In this document: positions 8,769 to 18,250 of the stretch, in pieces | Numbering within the stretch: position 1 is the stretch's first letter | How the letters are laid out: the number at the start of each line of letters is the position of its first letter | Source: Euperipatoides rowelli | Lineage: Eukaryota > Onychophora > Udeonychophora > Euonychophora > Peripatopsidae | DNA length: 19,509 nucleotides | Reading direction: 5' to 3' (one strand) | NCBI GenBank assembly: GCA_003024985.2 | Contig: PXIH01S0004150.1 | Program-made: the position numbers and the translations under genes | Notes under the pieces: generated by a model | What the model saw: only the letters and a program-made list of their open reading frames with translations | Database searches by the model: none | Told to the model about the DNA's origin: nothing

Positions 8769-8863
8769 ATTTACAAAAAATTATCAATCAATTTTAATAA
8801 AAAATTCCCCTCCAAATTCCTTGGAATACCTTTTTCTTTTTATGGCTTTCAATCCAAAAATAT
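8769..8863 (+). repeat. Long hairpin, right arm (inverted duplicate)
   Basis: Inverted duplicate of 8,661-8,757, separated by only about 11 bases. It interrupts the LINE between motif C and the thumb. Transcribed, the pair would fold into a stem of about 95 bp with a very small loop. Confidence 0.85.
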
Positions 8864-9490
8864 AAAGGAAAAAGATTTTTCTTTGCTGAAAATCGTATAA
8901 GTCTTTATTAGTGAATTCGTTTTATATTTCTATAGAAGTTTGTAATTCAAAATCTTCTGCGCAAAATACCCCACATCATCCCTATAGGAAAATGCTTTAA
9001 TGTTCATGCCGAAGAATTAATATAAATACCCGTAATATTGTCATTTTTATCATTGATTAGATCTTCAATAAACAAATTGAATATATTGGCACTTATTGGT
9101 GATCCTTGTGGGATCGATTTTTAAAATTTTAAATTTTGGTGATGTGTAGCCATTATTTTTAAAAGGTAGTATTCTGGTGTTTAAATAATTTATGATACGT
9201 TTTGAAATATTTGATTTACAATATTTTGAAATGATTTTTTTTTTTTTGTTAGGAAGTCAATACATGCATTTACAAATGCTTGCTCAAGATCTATGATTAA
9301 AAAAAATTGCTTCGTTGTTTATAAATTATTTTTCATAACTGTGTTAATTGCTTCATTTATATAAAATATTGGGGTGTGAATAGAGCGTTTTTTTTATGCA
9401 AATAAAAAAAATTAATTCATCTAGGCAGTTTGTAGTGAAGAAATTATTTAAAATTTTAGAAAAGAGTTTGATATTGTGGTAATATTTGCT

Positions 9491-9502
9491 GGGGGGGGGG
9501 GG
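9491..9502. repeat. G homopolymer (12 G)
   Basis: Twelve consecutive G bases in otherwise AT-rich DNA, at the 5' edge of the LINE remnant. It could be a sequencing-length artefact. Confidence 0.8.
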
Positions 9503-9559
9503 CTATTATAAATTGACTAGATATAATTTCTGGACAATAGTAGGAAGGTTGACATGGCC

Positions 9560-11243
9560 TAATGCATGGTAGAACTCTTGTCTATGTGATATATGACAAC
9601 CCAACCCTCCCTAGCAATCCCACAATCCAGTGATTTGAGAAAAAATTGGATATAACCCACTTATACCCTATAAAATCCCGACAATCTAAAAATAGCAAAT
9701 ATTTAATTAATATAAATAGTAGAATTACAATCCTAACAATGGGTGGATTATTTACGTTGAAATAAAAATGTATATTACCTTAAATAGGTAGATTTGTACC
9801 TGGGTGGTGATGTACCCTACTTCGGGTGCGAGAGAATCTACGGGTTTCAGCACATTGACTCCAATCAAATGCATATGGTATAAATAAATCTATTTATTCA
9901 ATGTAAAATTATAAAACAAGGAACATTAATATGCACCAAATAAATATGGTATGATAAAGTTGGTACATCTCAATGTAAACAATAGAGGTCCCAATACCTG
10001 ATTGGGTATTGACACGATCAAAAAAAAAAATAAAGTTGAAACACACAAAAGGGAATATATGTCTGACCTTGGTAAGTTTAATTTACCACTAAGCAAAATA
10101 TTAGTTTAGCCAAGGTATCATTTAACCTGAGGTAGGTAAAGATTATAAAATATTGGAAAACAATGAAGATTAAAACCCTAGCGGTGAAAGCTACACGAGG
10201 TTAGGGTCATGTCACAAATTGGTCTCCAAGCCTTAACACTTATAATATAGATTCTGACAATCAAGTAAAGGTAATTGGCCCTAGGCATAAGGTATCATTT
10301 TAGATGTATTAACAATGATCTGTTCATGAGAAAAGAAAATGTTGTCTTTACTTTACAAGACTTACAGGTAACCCCTAATGGGTAATTTGTATTAACATGA
10401 AGAATCAAATATTAGATTAAAACAAATGATGTAAGACCAACCCTAGGAACAAGCACAACTTTCACTGCAAAGATAATTTTAATCATGTAAAATTTAATGG
10501 AACACTTTAATGGTATTAAAAGGTAATTGGTTAAATATAGTTTGATCGAAGAAATTAATAATGAATTGATAATAACAAAAATATCTGAACACTAAAATGA
10601 TCCGCTAATGAAGAGTATTAAAATTTTGACAACTGTTCAAACTAACAATACTTTAGTTAACTAACCCCATTTTTGTTTGGAAAAAAAACAATGATTACAG
10701 TAGGCCTACTTTATAAAAAACTTTTGCCAAGGAAAACCACTTGTATGGCTAATTGTTTAACAAGAAACCTGGTAATAGATATGCATACCTATCTAAATAC
10801 TAAGCTAGCAAATGGTATCATTTATTAAATCTAGATAAAATTATAGTTACCTGGCCAGGGGTGTTTAAACTATATCATTATTCGGATGGGTAAACAGCAG
10901 CCATATCCACACTTATACTATTAAGGCATGCTGGTAAATTGGAAAAAAAATGTAATAAAGGAGAAAAAATGCATCCAAAACAAAGGGTGAGGTTTCGTTG
11001 CACTAATCGAGTAATATAACCTACCTCCCAAGCTGATCCTTCATTAATCAATGATGATCATATCTGTGAACGGGAAAAGCATTACAAAGATAACTTGGGT
11101 CTTCCGTTAGCATTAAACACCAATATTGATCAAGTATGGATAGTGGTCCAAATCAATATGATAGGTACTTGGTGTAATATTCTTAATTGCTAAAACTGGC
11201 ACATTACAAGTAACAAGATCATGGACTCACAACGATAGATACA
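9560..11243. other. Anonymous, slightly less AT-rich stretch, no recognised gene
   Basis: No protein motif is seen on either strand. The texture differs from the left half: fewer homopolymers and more mixed words (for example near 9,795-9,850, 10,180-10,210 and 10,850-10,870). This may be an old repeat or intergenic DNA into which the gypsy element inserted at about 11,243. I found no second copy in the window. Confidence 0.35.
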
Positions 11244-12606
11244 AATAGGATAGTGAATAACTTTAACATTAATTCTTTAGAAGTCTATCTTGGATAACTA
11301 AATATCACAACTAGTAGCAATATGTACAAGCTGCAATAATAATTATTGGTTTCCTGAAATGTACCTGGATCTGAAGCACCATTAAACACCAACTGCGCAA
11401 CACATTTTGCTGCCATCGAAAATATGTGAGTGGTAGCGTGTTACGTTTATATAAGGCATTGGTGTATTCATAATATACTTCAGAAACTTGGTTAGGTGTA
11501 ATAATAGCATCTACGAGCATCAGCAAGTGGAAGTCCGTTTTCAATCAAGCATACCATGAAACAACAGCAGTCACCATGTATCTTATTCCAAACACATACC
11601 TTCAATTGCATAGGCACCATTATTGCCCTTAGCAAGCTGATGGCAAAATACATCAATATTTGGTGTTAAAAATTGATTTCCTCTGGTTCAAACTACTTTG
11701 ATCCAGGCAGAATAAGTGTAGAATTTCGACTGCAACAGTTGCAGATGGAACAGGTAGGAATATCCTAAGTTTTTCCATGAACAAGTGAGCTAAATAAGTT
11801 ACAAGCAGCCATGTGCTGCACAACCCATTCACATTTTTTCATCTACCTAATGAAACTACAATCGTTTCGTAAACAAAAAAGGAATAATAAATCCATAAAT
11901 GTTTTTCAATTAAAATCACAATATAACAAAGCATATATTACTTTATAATCAACTTATTATAAAGTTTGATTTTAGATAATTAATTAATTTCAAATGATAC
12001 TAATATTGACCATTAAATCACATTTACANTTTCAGTTTAAGCAATTNGNGCANATTANCAAANNAAGNNGTNNCCANCTCCTTGACCAAANCAATATGAT
12101 CCCATGGAGTCAATATACTGTACAAACTAGTGATACTCAGAAAGAGTGAACAAGGCTGAATATTAAACAAACAATCGGGGGTGACGATATGATTAAATTC
12201 AAAGAAATAAAATGCCATTTATATGGAATTAAAATAATGTAATTTCTTACAGAATAAACTGAAAAATCTACATTAATAAAAAATATGCTTCTCTTTATCA
12301 GGAAAAATAATAATAGAAATCTATNANNNTNNNNAATATATCTATTCATTTTAAACTTCAAATTAAAGACTATAAAAGGTTATTCCAATTATTAAATTTA
12401 ATTGTAATAAGAAGGTACGATGAGTATAATCAATAATTAAACAAAGGGAAAATCCGATGGAATTCAGTCTCATAAATTTAACGGGAGAAAAATTTATTTT
12501 ACTAATTACAGTATTAGGGAAACAAACAATGCATCGATTAGGTGCATTTGTGGTATAGAACTGGTGCCTATAATGAGGTTAGGCAAGGGTGCAAAATAGC
12601 ACAATA
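11244..12606 (-). repeat. 3' LTR of a Ty3/gypsy retrotransposon (complete, uninterrupted copy)
   Basis: A direct repeat of about 1.36 kb of 15,644-19,375 once the inserted transposon is removed. Both copies begin AATAGGATAGTGAATAAC and end GCAAAATAGCACAATA on the + strand. Over the first 185 bases I count about ten differences (about 5%). It lies just downstream of the integrase end on the coding strand, next to a purine-rich tract, which is where a 3' LTR belongs. The ends are not a clean TG...CA, and I see no clear 4-6 bp target duplication outside the pair, so boundaries are good to only a few bases. N clusters at 12,029-12,091 and 12,325-12,334 fall in this copy. The empty site for the 16,272-18,625 insertion is at 11,859-11,861 (CAA). 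Confidence 0.75.
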
Positions 12607-12609
12607 GGA

Positions 12610-12630
12610 CTCTAAACCTCTCCTCACTAA
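12610..12630 (-). other. Candidate polypurine tract
   Basis: The minus strand reads GTGAGGAGAGGTTTAGAG just before the 3' LTR edge at 12,606. LTR retrotransposons prime plus-strand DNA from a purine tract at this place. The tract is interrupted by T bases, so the call is tentative. Confidence 0.4.
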
Positions 12631-12726
12631 TAAAAAAAACAGACATAGTGTTAAATGACTCAGACTGATTGACTAAGCATAGCATTTGCATTTTTTGGAT
12701 TGCCAATGCCTATAGTANTTCCTGGG

Positions 12727-13513
12727 TTACTTAAGTTTACTTATAGTGTTATATGAATGATTCCCCTTGCTGGTACTCTCCTTGTTTGCCAAAGTCCCAT
12801 CTGTTGCCGATTCATTAGCATCACTATCGGTGACACTGGCCAACCTTGTCACCAGGTTCCTCGACCACTTGGGCATCGCTGGGATCATTGCTCTCTCCCA
12901 GTTTCTTTACCTTTGCCTCAATTTCTAGTACAGGTTGGGTAATGTCTGAACTATAAAGTGCAGTATCTTCAATCTGGGTTGCCACGTAGAAAGGGCACAA
13001 TTTCTCTAAGTGGACTCTTTTGGTGACTGGGCTCTCTATGTTGTCTCCTTCCAATCCGATGAGATAGTTGCCCGGAGAGATACATTTCTTAACTGCGTAC
13101 GGTCCATTGTACATATACTGGAAACCGTGGTTTCTCATCTTGACTATTTTCACGGAGTGGTACAGCACCAGGTCACCGACACTAAAATTTGCTAAGACTC
13201 TATTTTTGTTAATGAAAGTATTTCATTTATGCCTAGTGGTCTCCTCGAATTCCCAAGAAATTTCTCTGATTTCATGTAGATTCTTGCACAAGTTATCAAC
13301 ATACTTATTGGGAGGGCCTAACTCCACTGGATGGGCTTCATAAAAGCCCTTATTGTGGGAATTTATGGTCTTCTCCAAAGGTCAGTGTATTAGGGAATGA
13401 ATTAATGCTGCAATGGTAGGAATTGTGTGCAAATTGCACAAGATGCAATTTCGACACCCAAGACCTACCAGCATTATGGCACAGTGTGGTTAATTGAATC
13501 TTGATCTCCTTGT
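12727..13513 (-). pseudogene. Integrase C-terminal part with GPY/F module
   Basis: After the catalytic Glu the frame is broken at a TAA (13,513-13,515). The sequence resumes in another frame with LNKEIKIQLTTLCHNAG and LHLVQFAHNSYH, the usual helices after the DDE core. A further shift near 13,350 leads to GFYEAHPVELGPPNKY. A TGA near 13,217 is followed by SVGDLVLYHSVK and then YNGPYAVKK, the GPY/F motif (residues 22-24 of the 114-residue open segment at 12,824-13,168). This C-terminal module, typical of many Ty3/gypsy integrases, binds DNA and helps multimerise. An acidic tail rich in Glu and Asp follows. Confidence 0.8.
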
Positions 13514-14244
13514 TAAGTCTCCACCATACCATTTGTTGCCAGATGGTATGGGGATGACATGTAGTGCTTGATTTGTAAGATCTTGCATGATTGCTTAAAA
13601 ACCTTGGACCAAAAATTACTGCCTCTGTCGGAAACGATACAGTCTGGCACACCAAATATGGTTATGTAGTTTGTTTCCAGGCTGGTAATTACCTCCTCCT
13701 TTATGTTCTTCAGCGGGCACAATACCGTATACCTAGTGAACATATCTAACACTGACAGGATATACCAGTGCCCATCAATTGCGATCACAACGGGGCTGAT
13801 GATATCTAGGGCGAACTTGCAGCCGGGTTTAGTTGGTTTTACAAAGTCAAGTACTTCAACTTTCTTTTGGGGTGGGCTGTTCTTTTGACAGACCATGCAG
13901 GTACGCAAATAATCGTACACATGACAAAAAGTATCCCAAAAATATTTCTCTAATAACCTCGTACAAGTCGTCATGTATCCTGCATGTTTAACCCATTTGC
14001 TCTCATAAATACCCACTATCACTTTCTGACGTAGCTTCTCTAGAACATAAATGGTGTTTATGTGGATATTCTGCTTTGGTGCTATGTTGATGATGCCCTT
14101 TGTGAAAACTCCTTGTTCCTTGCAATACAACCCGATTCCCTTGGCAAACTCGGGTCCTATGTCACTGATTGAACCATCCTCACCGAGTTTAGTTAGATGG
14201 GCATCAACACCTTGCTCGACCAGTATAGCTTCAGGGGTTACCAT
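13513..14244 (-). pseudogene. Integrase zinc-binding domain and DDE catalytic core
   Basis: A 243-residue open segment. Zinc finger: His87, Cys116 and Cys119 are present, but the first His position is Tyr80 (GIYES, where LHDS-like sequence is usual), so the HHCC set is incomplete. Catalytic core: Asp147 (FALDIISPV, codon 13,804-13,806), Asp206 (VSDRGSNF, 13,627-13,629) and Glu242 (NGMVE, 13,519-13,521). There are 58 residues between the Asps and 35 between the second Asp and Glu, the canonical D,D-35-E spacing. The enzyme would join reverse-transcribed element DNA to host chromosomes. A stop immediately after residue 243 cuts it off from its C-terminal domain. The first residues overlap the end of the second RNase H region with one frame change. 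Confidence 0.88.
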
Positions 14245-14267
14245 TTTACTGACGGATTTTCTCCGTT

Positions 14268-14770
14268 CTAATTGCTAATATGTGGTAATATTTCTTCTTG
14301 GGCTGGTATATCCTTCGGGGCAAGTAGAACTCCATCATTTGCTAATTTCCCCTTTAGAGCCAGCTCATATGCTTTATTATTGCTGATGCAATTTGCATGT
14401 CCTGGGGTGTGCTCCCAATTAACCCTCACAAGTTTCATGAGAGCGCATATATCCTTGAATTCCAATTGATTTCAACAGCTTTATTTCTAGTGGATGTCCA
14501 TCCGTTAGCTTCCCACAGGGGCATGTTGAATGTTATGTTCTGGATTGTATACATGCTGTCTCTGACACTATGGTTATTTCTACAAAGCTGGCCGCGATGG
14601 CCATGTTCATGGCGTGTATTATGGCACACAATTCTGCTTTGTTGTTCGTGAGACAATTTTCCATGTGTCCATAATAATCTTCCATGGAGCATCCTTCCCA
14701 GTGGATCCCTATCCCTGTTTTGGCTACTGCAGTTCCATTATTTGGCAGCTTCCATCAGTATAGGCAGTTG
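14268..14770 (-). pseudogene. Second RNase H domain (RNase H1-like)
   Basis: Ordered RNase H1-family landmarks: AYTDGSC (Asp, 14,754-14,756), then NNGTAVAKTGIGI, then LTNNKAELCAIIHAMN (Glu, 14,632-14,634), then DSMYTIQNI (Asp, 14,558-14,560), then PLWEANGWTS, the basic-handle region of RNase H1, then VNWEHTPGHANCI and NNKAYELALKG. The fourth acidic residue, expected as Asp in an N-x-x-AD-LA motif, is Tyr (14,367-14,369). Three frame changes (near 14,740, 14,562 and 14,460) break it. The reading frame from the native RNase H runs straight into this domain through a short linker, apart from one stop, so the two were one polyprotein. Its role would be to degrade the RNA strand during reverse transcription. 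Confidence 0.82.
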
Positions 14771-14789
14771 GTACTTTGAGCATAGGGTC

Positions 14790-15215
14790 TCTCTCAGGGC
14801 TGGGGTAGCTTTCTTTCTTTAATCACAGTATATTAGTTGTAGCATTACTTCCTTGGTTCTGGGTAAACTCAGGTGAGTACTTTGCTATTTTGGTCATCCA
14901 ATCGGTCACATGTGAGTTACTGTCCTTTATGCCCCGGAGGTACTCAACAGCCTTTCAGTCTGATCGCACTTCAACCGAATGACAAAATAATGATAAGGTG
15001 GAAGTGCTCCAGTACTGAAACCACAGCCAATGCATTTTTTCCCAAGATATAGTTCATTTAGGACCTGCCTAATTTCTTGGAGTAGTAACCGATTGGATAG
15101 ACCTCGGCTCCGACACCCTGCTCGACCACCCCTATGAGGGCCGACTTTACAGATACCACAAACTTTTGAGTAAAATCCGGGTAATGCAGGATTGGTTTTG
15201 AGCCCAACATAGTAA
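14790..15215 (-). pseudogene. Native gypsy-type RNase H with lost catalytic residues
   Basis: The usual gypsy RNase H opening is recognisable as PILHYPDFTQKFVVSV, but the catalytic Asp of the V-D-A-S motif is Lys (codon 15,145-15,147). Next comes YPIGYYSKKLG, then MNYILGKNALAVVSVLEHFH, where the catalytic Glu of the xEKExLA motif is Asn (15,034-15,036). The third acid survives in RSD (14,958-14,960), directly followed by a TGA (14,955-14,957). KAVEYLRGIKD and WMTKIAKYSPEFTQNQG follow as in the family, but the usual AD-LSR ending is absent. Each lost acid needs at least two base changes, so the losses may predate insertion. This looks like a domain reduced to a structural tether. Confidence 0.78.
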
Positions 15216-15643
15216 GTATTTTGTCGCCTACTATGTCATGTTTGGGTTCCCAAGTAAACGTCTTGCTCCCAGTTGATAATAGGTCATTAGGGGAGTGATC
15301 ACATGAGATAAGGCTGGTAAGAATTATGCATAAAAATTAAGTTTTCCTATGAAACTTCTCAATTGTTTTAAGGTAGAGGGAGGACTCAACAATTTAAGTG
15401 CTTCTAGGTTTTTGCTTGATGGGGTGAATGCTCCATTCTGTAAGACATGGCCCAAGAAGTTCACCTCGTGCACCAAGAACCTACTTTTGTCATTATTAAC
15501 TTGTATATTTTCTTGGAAAAAAATTTACAAACTTTCTGCAATATTCTCAGATGTTCTGGTACTGTATTGGTGGCGATAAGCACATCGTCCTGGTATATGA
15601 TTAATGTGTCACCAATAAGGTCACGCAACAGGGTTTCCATACT
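15215..15643 (-). pseudogene. Reverse transcriptase C-terminal half (YQDD palm motif and thumb)
   Basis: The fragment opens with METLLRDLIGDTLIIYQDDV; the catalytic YQDD box is at 15,584-15,595. A frame change near 15,490 leads into RFLVHEVNFLGHVLQNGAF, the conserved FLGH thumb entry, and then SPPSTLKQLRSFIGKLNFY. A TAA follows near 15,330, then further shifts lead to the native RNase H. Palm motifs before YxDD are missing because the fragment begins at the LTR edge. YxDD with FLGH and LRSF-G-NFY is diagnostic of Ty3/gypsy-type RT. Confidence 0.88.
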
Positions 15644-16271
15644 AATAGGATAGTGAATAACTTTAACATTAATTCTTTAGAAGTCTATCTTGGATAGGCT
15701 AAATATCACACCTAGTAGCGATATGTACAAACTGCAATAATAATTATTGGTTTCCTGAAATGTACCTGGATCTGAAGCACCATTAAACACCAACTGCGCA
15801 ACATGTTTTGCTGCCATCTAAAATACGTGAGTGGTAGCGTGATAGGTTTATATAAGGCATTAGTGTATTCATAATATACTTCAGAAACTTGGATAGGTGT
15901 AATAATAGCATCTACGAGCATCAGCAACAAGTAGAAGTCCATTTTCAATTAAGCATATCATGAAACAACAGCAGTCACCATGTATCTTATTCCAAACACA
16001 TACCTTCAATTGCATCAGCGCCATTATTGCCCGTTAGCAAGCTGATGGCAAAATACATCAATATTTGGTNTTAAAAATTGATTTCCTCTGGTGCAAACTA
16101 CTTTGATCCATGCAGTATAAGTGTAGAATTTCAACTGTAACAGTTGCTGATGGAACAGGTAGGAATATCCTAAGTTTTTCCATGAACAAGTGAGCTAAAT
16201 AGGTTACAAGCAGCCATGTGCTGCACAACCCATTCACACTTTTTTTGTCTACCTGACTAACGAAACTATAA

Positions 16272-16443
16272 CACAAGCCTGCAAAATTTGGGTTTTGTCA
16301 TGTTTTTTAACTTTTGATAATTGATTCCTATGTATTCTTTACCACTGAAACCGAAAATGACCTTCATTTTCTTCCATCACGTCAGGATTTTTCGCAAATC
16401 GCAAATTTTAAAATTGTTAAAAAGTCAGAAATATTGCGAAAAT
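16272..16443 (+). repeat. Left terminal inverted repeat of the nested transposon
   Basis: Pairs with 18,469-18,625. The best conserved blocks are CACAAGCCTGC, TTAACTTTTG, CCGAAAATGACC, CATCACGTCAGGATTTTT and GCAAATCGCAAATTTT. Confidence 0.85.
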
Positions 16444-16561
16444 ATGAGACTTTAAAATATATTGAAAATGTTTTTTTTCTTATTTATTCATTTTTTTGGC
16501 TTATCTATGCATTCTTATAGCTAAACATGTAAAATATTATGTGTGTAAAATACTTACAATT

Positions 16562-18250
16562 TTATTCCATGTTTGGAAGTTTCTTTGGACCGATCATGCT
16601 CTGCCTCATGCATTTCCTTTTATGTTCTCTAAGGGGTTCATCTCGGTGTAACATCCATCAATAGTCAGCCATCATCATCATAATAGTCCATTCTCCTTGA
16701 TACCTCCTTTCCATTTCTTTCATGTCCTGATGACATCTCTCACCCATCTCTTCGCTAATTGCACCCAGATTTTCAGGAAAATAGTCCGAATGTGAATTTA
16801 GGAAGTGAATCTTCAAGCTCATGGAACAGCCTAAATTTTTGTACTTCTGTAGCATGTTCTCAATGATTGATATGTAATTCTGATCCTACTTATTGCCCAG
16901 AAACTTGGTTACTACATCTTTAAAGGCTCCCCAGGCTTCTTTTTCCGCAACTTCCATTTGTTTCTCAAAAATGCCATTTGTGAGAAGTTTTCTAATGTCA
17001 GGACCAGTAAAGACACCCTCTTTTAGTTTGGCGGTTGTTAAGGCTGGAAATTTGTCACAGATGTATTTAAAAACATTTGCCTACTTTTGATAAGGCTTTG
17101 ACAAATTGCTTCATCAAGCCTAACTTGATATGCAGAGGTTGAAGGAGAACTTTATTCAGAGCTACTAGACCTTTTCGGAGCACATTTTTGGTTCCAAGTT
17201 CTAATGAAGCTCTTTTTGGCCAATCTTTCATTATCCAATGTTTTTTCTGTCTCTGCTCTCCCATTCACACATAAAACAAGGACATTTTGTGTACCCTCCT
17301 TGCTGTCCTAAGAGCATTGATATTATTTTGAGATCGCCACATGTAATTTACTTATGATAGTCATATTTAATTTTATCGAGCACAAATTCCAAATTTTCGT
17401 AAAGCTCTTTTAAATGGACAGAATGTCCGAGGGGTATTGACGCATACGTATTCCCATTGTGAAGAAGGACAATTTTGAGGATTTTTTTTTGACGAGTCTA
17501 TGAACAGTCTCAAATCGGTACTTTCGTATGGAATGTTAAATTGATTCAAAAGTCCACGTACATTAGTTCAGAAGACTAATTCTCCTTTTTCCGAAAAATA
17601 TGGAAGAATATTTCTTTTCTCTGTACCTGAACCAGGAAAATGAAGTGCCAGCTGTGAGCAGGTTCTTCTCTTTAAGCTTCGAACCAAGCAATTCTGACAT
17701 TTATTTTGTCAGATGCAAGTTTCGAACCAAATAGTTTAGTTCAGAAGGTGAAAAAAGTTCTGGTGCACAGCTATCACCAGGTTCATACTCCTCGATGTTT
17801 TCTTCATTTGAATAACTTTTGGAACCATCATTCAGTTAAATGATCTGGTGGAATTGGTACTGGTACGTCTGGATTATGAAGAACTGGGCATAAAGCGGAT
17901 GGCATATTTGTATAGACAATTATTTTTTTATTCAAATCGAAACCGTGAACACCAGTCGAACAAAAGTAACAATCATTGCTGTGATTTTGTGGCTCTCGCC
18001 ACACCATTGGAACCCCAAATCGAAACGTTTCATGTTCACCCTTTGACCATCATCTAAGTTCTTCAACACATGTGTAGCAAATGTAATGGGGTGCCCAAGT
18101 TTTGTCTTAATCTCCGATTTTGACTCTGAAATACGAGAGATATATTTGTCGAATGAAACTTGTTATATTTATTTTTTTGCTTTCCACAATTAACTCACCA
18201 CAGATGTAACAAAAATAATCTGCAGACTTTTTACAGCCTCTTGAAGCCAT
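16562..18250 (-). pseudogene. Transposase-like protein of an unclassified TE family, broken
   Basis: Starts at ATG 18,250 (MASRGCKKSADYFCYICGE) and ends at TAA 16,562-16,564, so about 560 residues before damage. N-terminus: CYICGE and then CYTCVEEL, a likely zinc-binding region, followed by VPMVWREPQNHSNDCYFC. Middle: LRLFIDSSK (about 17,495), CGDLKII (about 17,335) and CPCFMCEWESR (about 17,260-17,285). C-terminal part: PLHIKLGLMKQFVKAL, MSLKIHFLNSHSDYFPENLG, SEEMGERCHQD and ERRYQGEW. The protein matches, from memory, a family common in arthropod and other invertebrate gene sets, usually left as uncharacterised. Asp in IDSSK, Asp in GDLK and a Glu in SEEMGE are candidate catalytic acids, with the C-x-x-C lying after the second Asp; that is inference. 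Stops (for example TAA near 18,099, TAA near 17,350, TGA in ADY-WML) and frameshifts make it a pseudogene. Confidence 0.75.

Larger units (their letters stand above)
7640..9500 (-). pseudogene. Non-LTR retrotransposon (LINE) ORF2 reverse transcriptase remnant
   Basis: Minus-strand translation shows ordered LINE reverse transcriptase landmarks, shifted between frames. They are: an upstream block (about 9,340-9,380, YINEAINTVMKNN); palm motif A as IDLEQAFVNACIDF (about 9,260-9,300); motif B as PQGSPISANIFNLFI (about 9,065-9,110); motif C as YRDDVGYFAQ (about 8,950-8,985), where Y/F-A-DD is usual; a thumb block FLGIPFPFYDF (about 8,670-8,715); a post-RT block KIMLPKALGGLGLKN (about 8,437-8,481); and a tail with VIWKCRNDKIFNN (about 7,825-7,865). 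No endonuclease domain is seen upstream, so the copy is 5' truncated. Many frameshifts, stops and an internal inverted duplication show it is dead. The enzyme would copy element RNA at a nicked target. The clade is not resolved. Confidence 0.75.
12727..15643 (-). pseudogene. pol: Ty3/gypsy pol remnant (RT - degenerate RNase H - second RNase H - integrase)
   Basis: One minus-strand reading path, broken by frameshifts and stops, carries all pol domains from mid-RT to the integrase C-terminus. The order RT, RNase H, integrase identifies Ty3/gypsy rather than Ty1/copia. Gag, protease and RT upstream of the YQDD motif are missing, and the remnant starts exactly at the edge of the right LTR (15,643/15,644). 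A tail in a shifted frame appears to end at TAA, 12,727-12,729. There is no envelope-like gene between integrase and the 3' LTR. Individual domains are listed separately. The copy cannot encode a working polyprotein. Confidence 0.85.

Noticed and set aside
11311-11544. A 77-codon minus-strand open frame in the left LTR, matched by a 78-codon one at 15,712-15,948
   Set aside because: Both frames stay open and differ by one in-frame codon, but the differences between them are mostly amino-acid replacing (for example Asn/Ile, Val/Met, Cys/Arg), as in neutral drift. It lies in an LTR and matches no family I know.
12024-12361. Overlapping minus-strand open frames through the N-rich part of the left LTR
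   Set aside because: They exist partly because ambiguous bases cannot create stops. No counterpart is supported in the right LTR and no motif is seen.
11244-12606. Interpreting the two 1.36 kb repeats as separate insertions of a non-LTR element
   Set aside because: Their shared orientation, position on both sides of pol, and the purine-rich tract next to the left copy fit an LTR pair better. AATAGGA occurs at both edges of the left copy but not of the right one.
13703-14278. + strand open frames antisense to integrase
   Set aside because: The minus strand carries the D,D-35-E integrase core, so the plus-strand frames are by-products.
17848-18057. 69-codon + strand open frame in the nested transposon
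   Set aside because: It is antisense to the Cys-rich N-terminal half of the transposase-like gene, which has clear family motifs.
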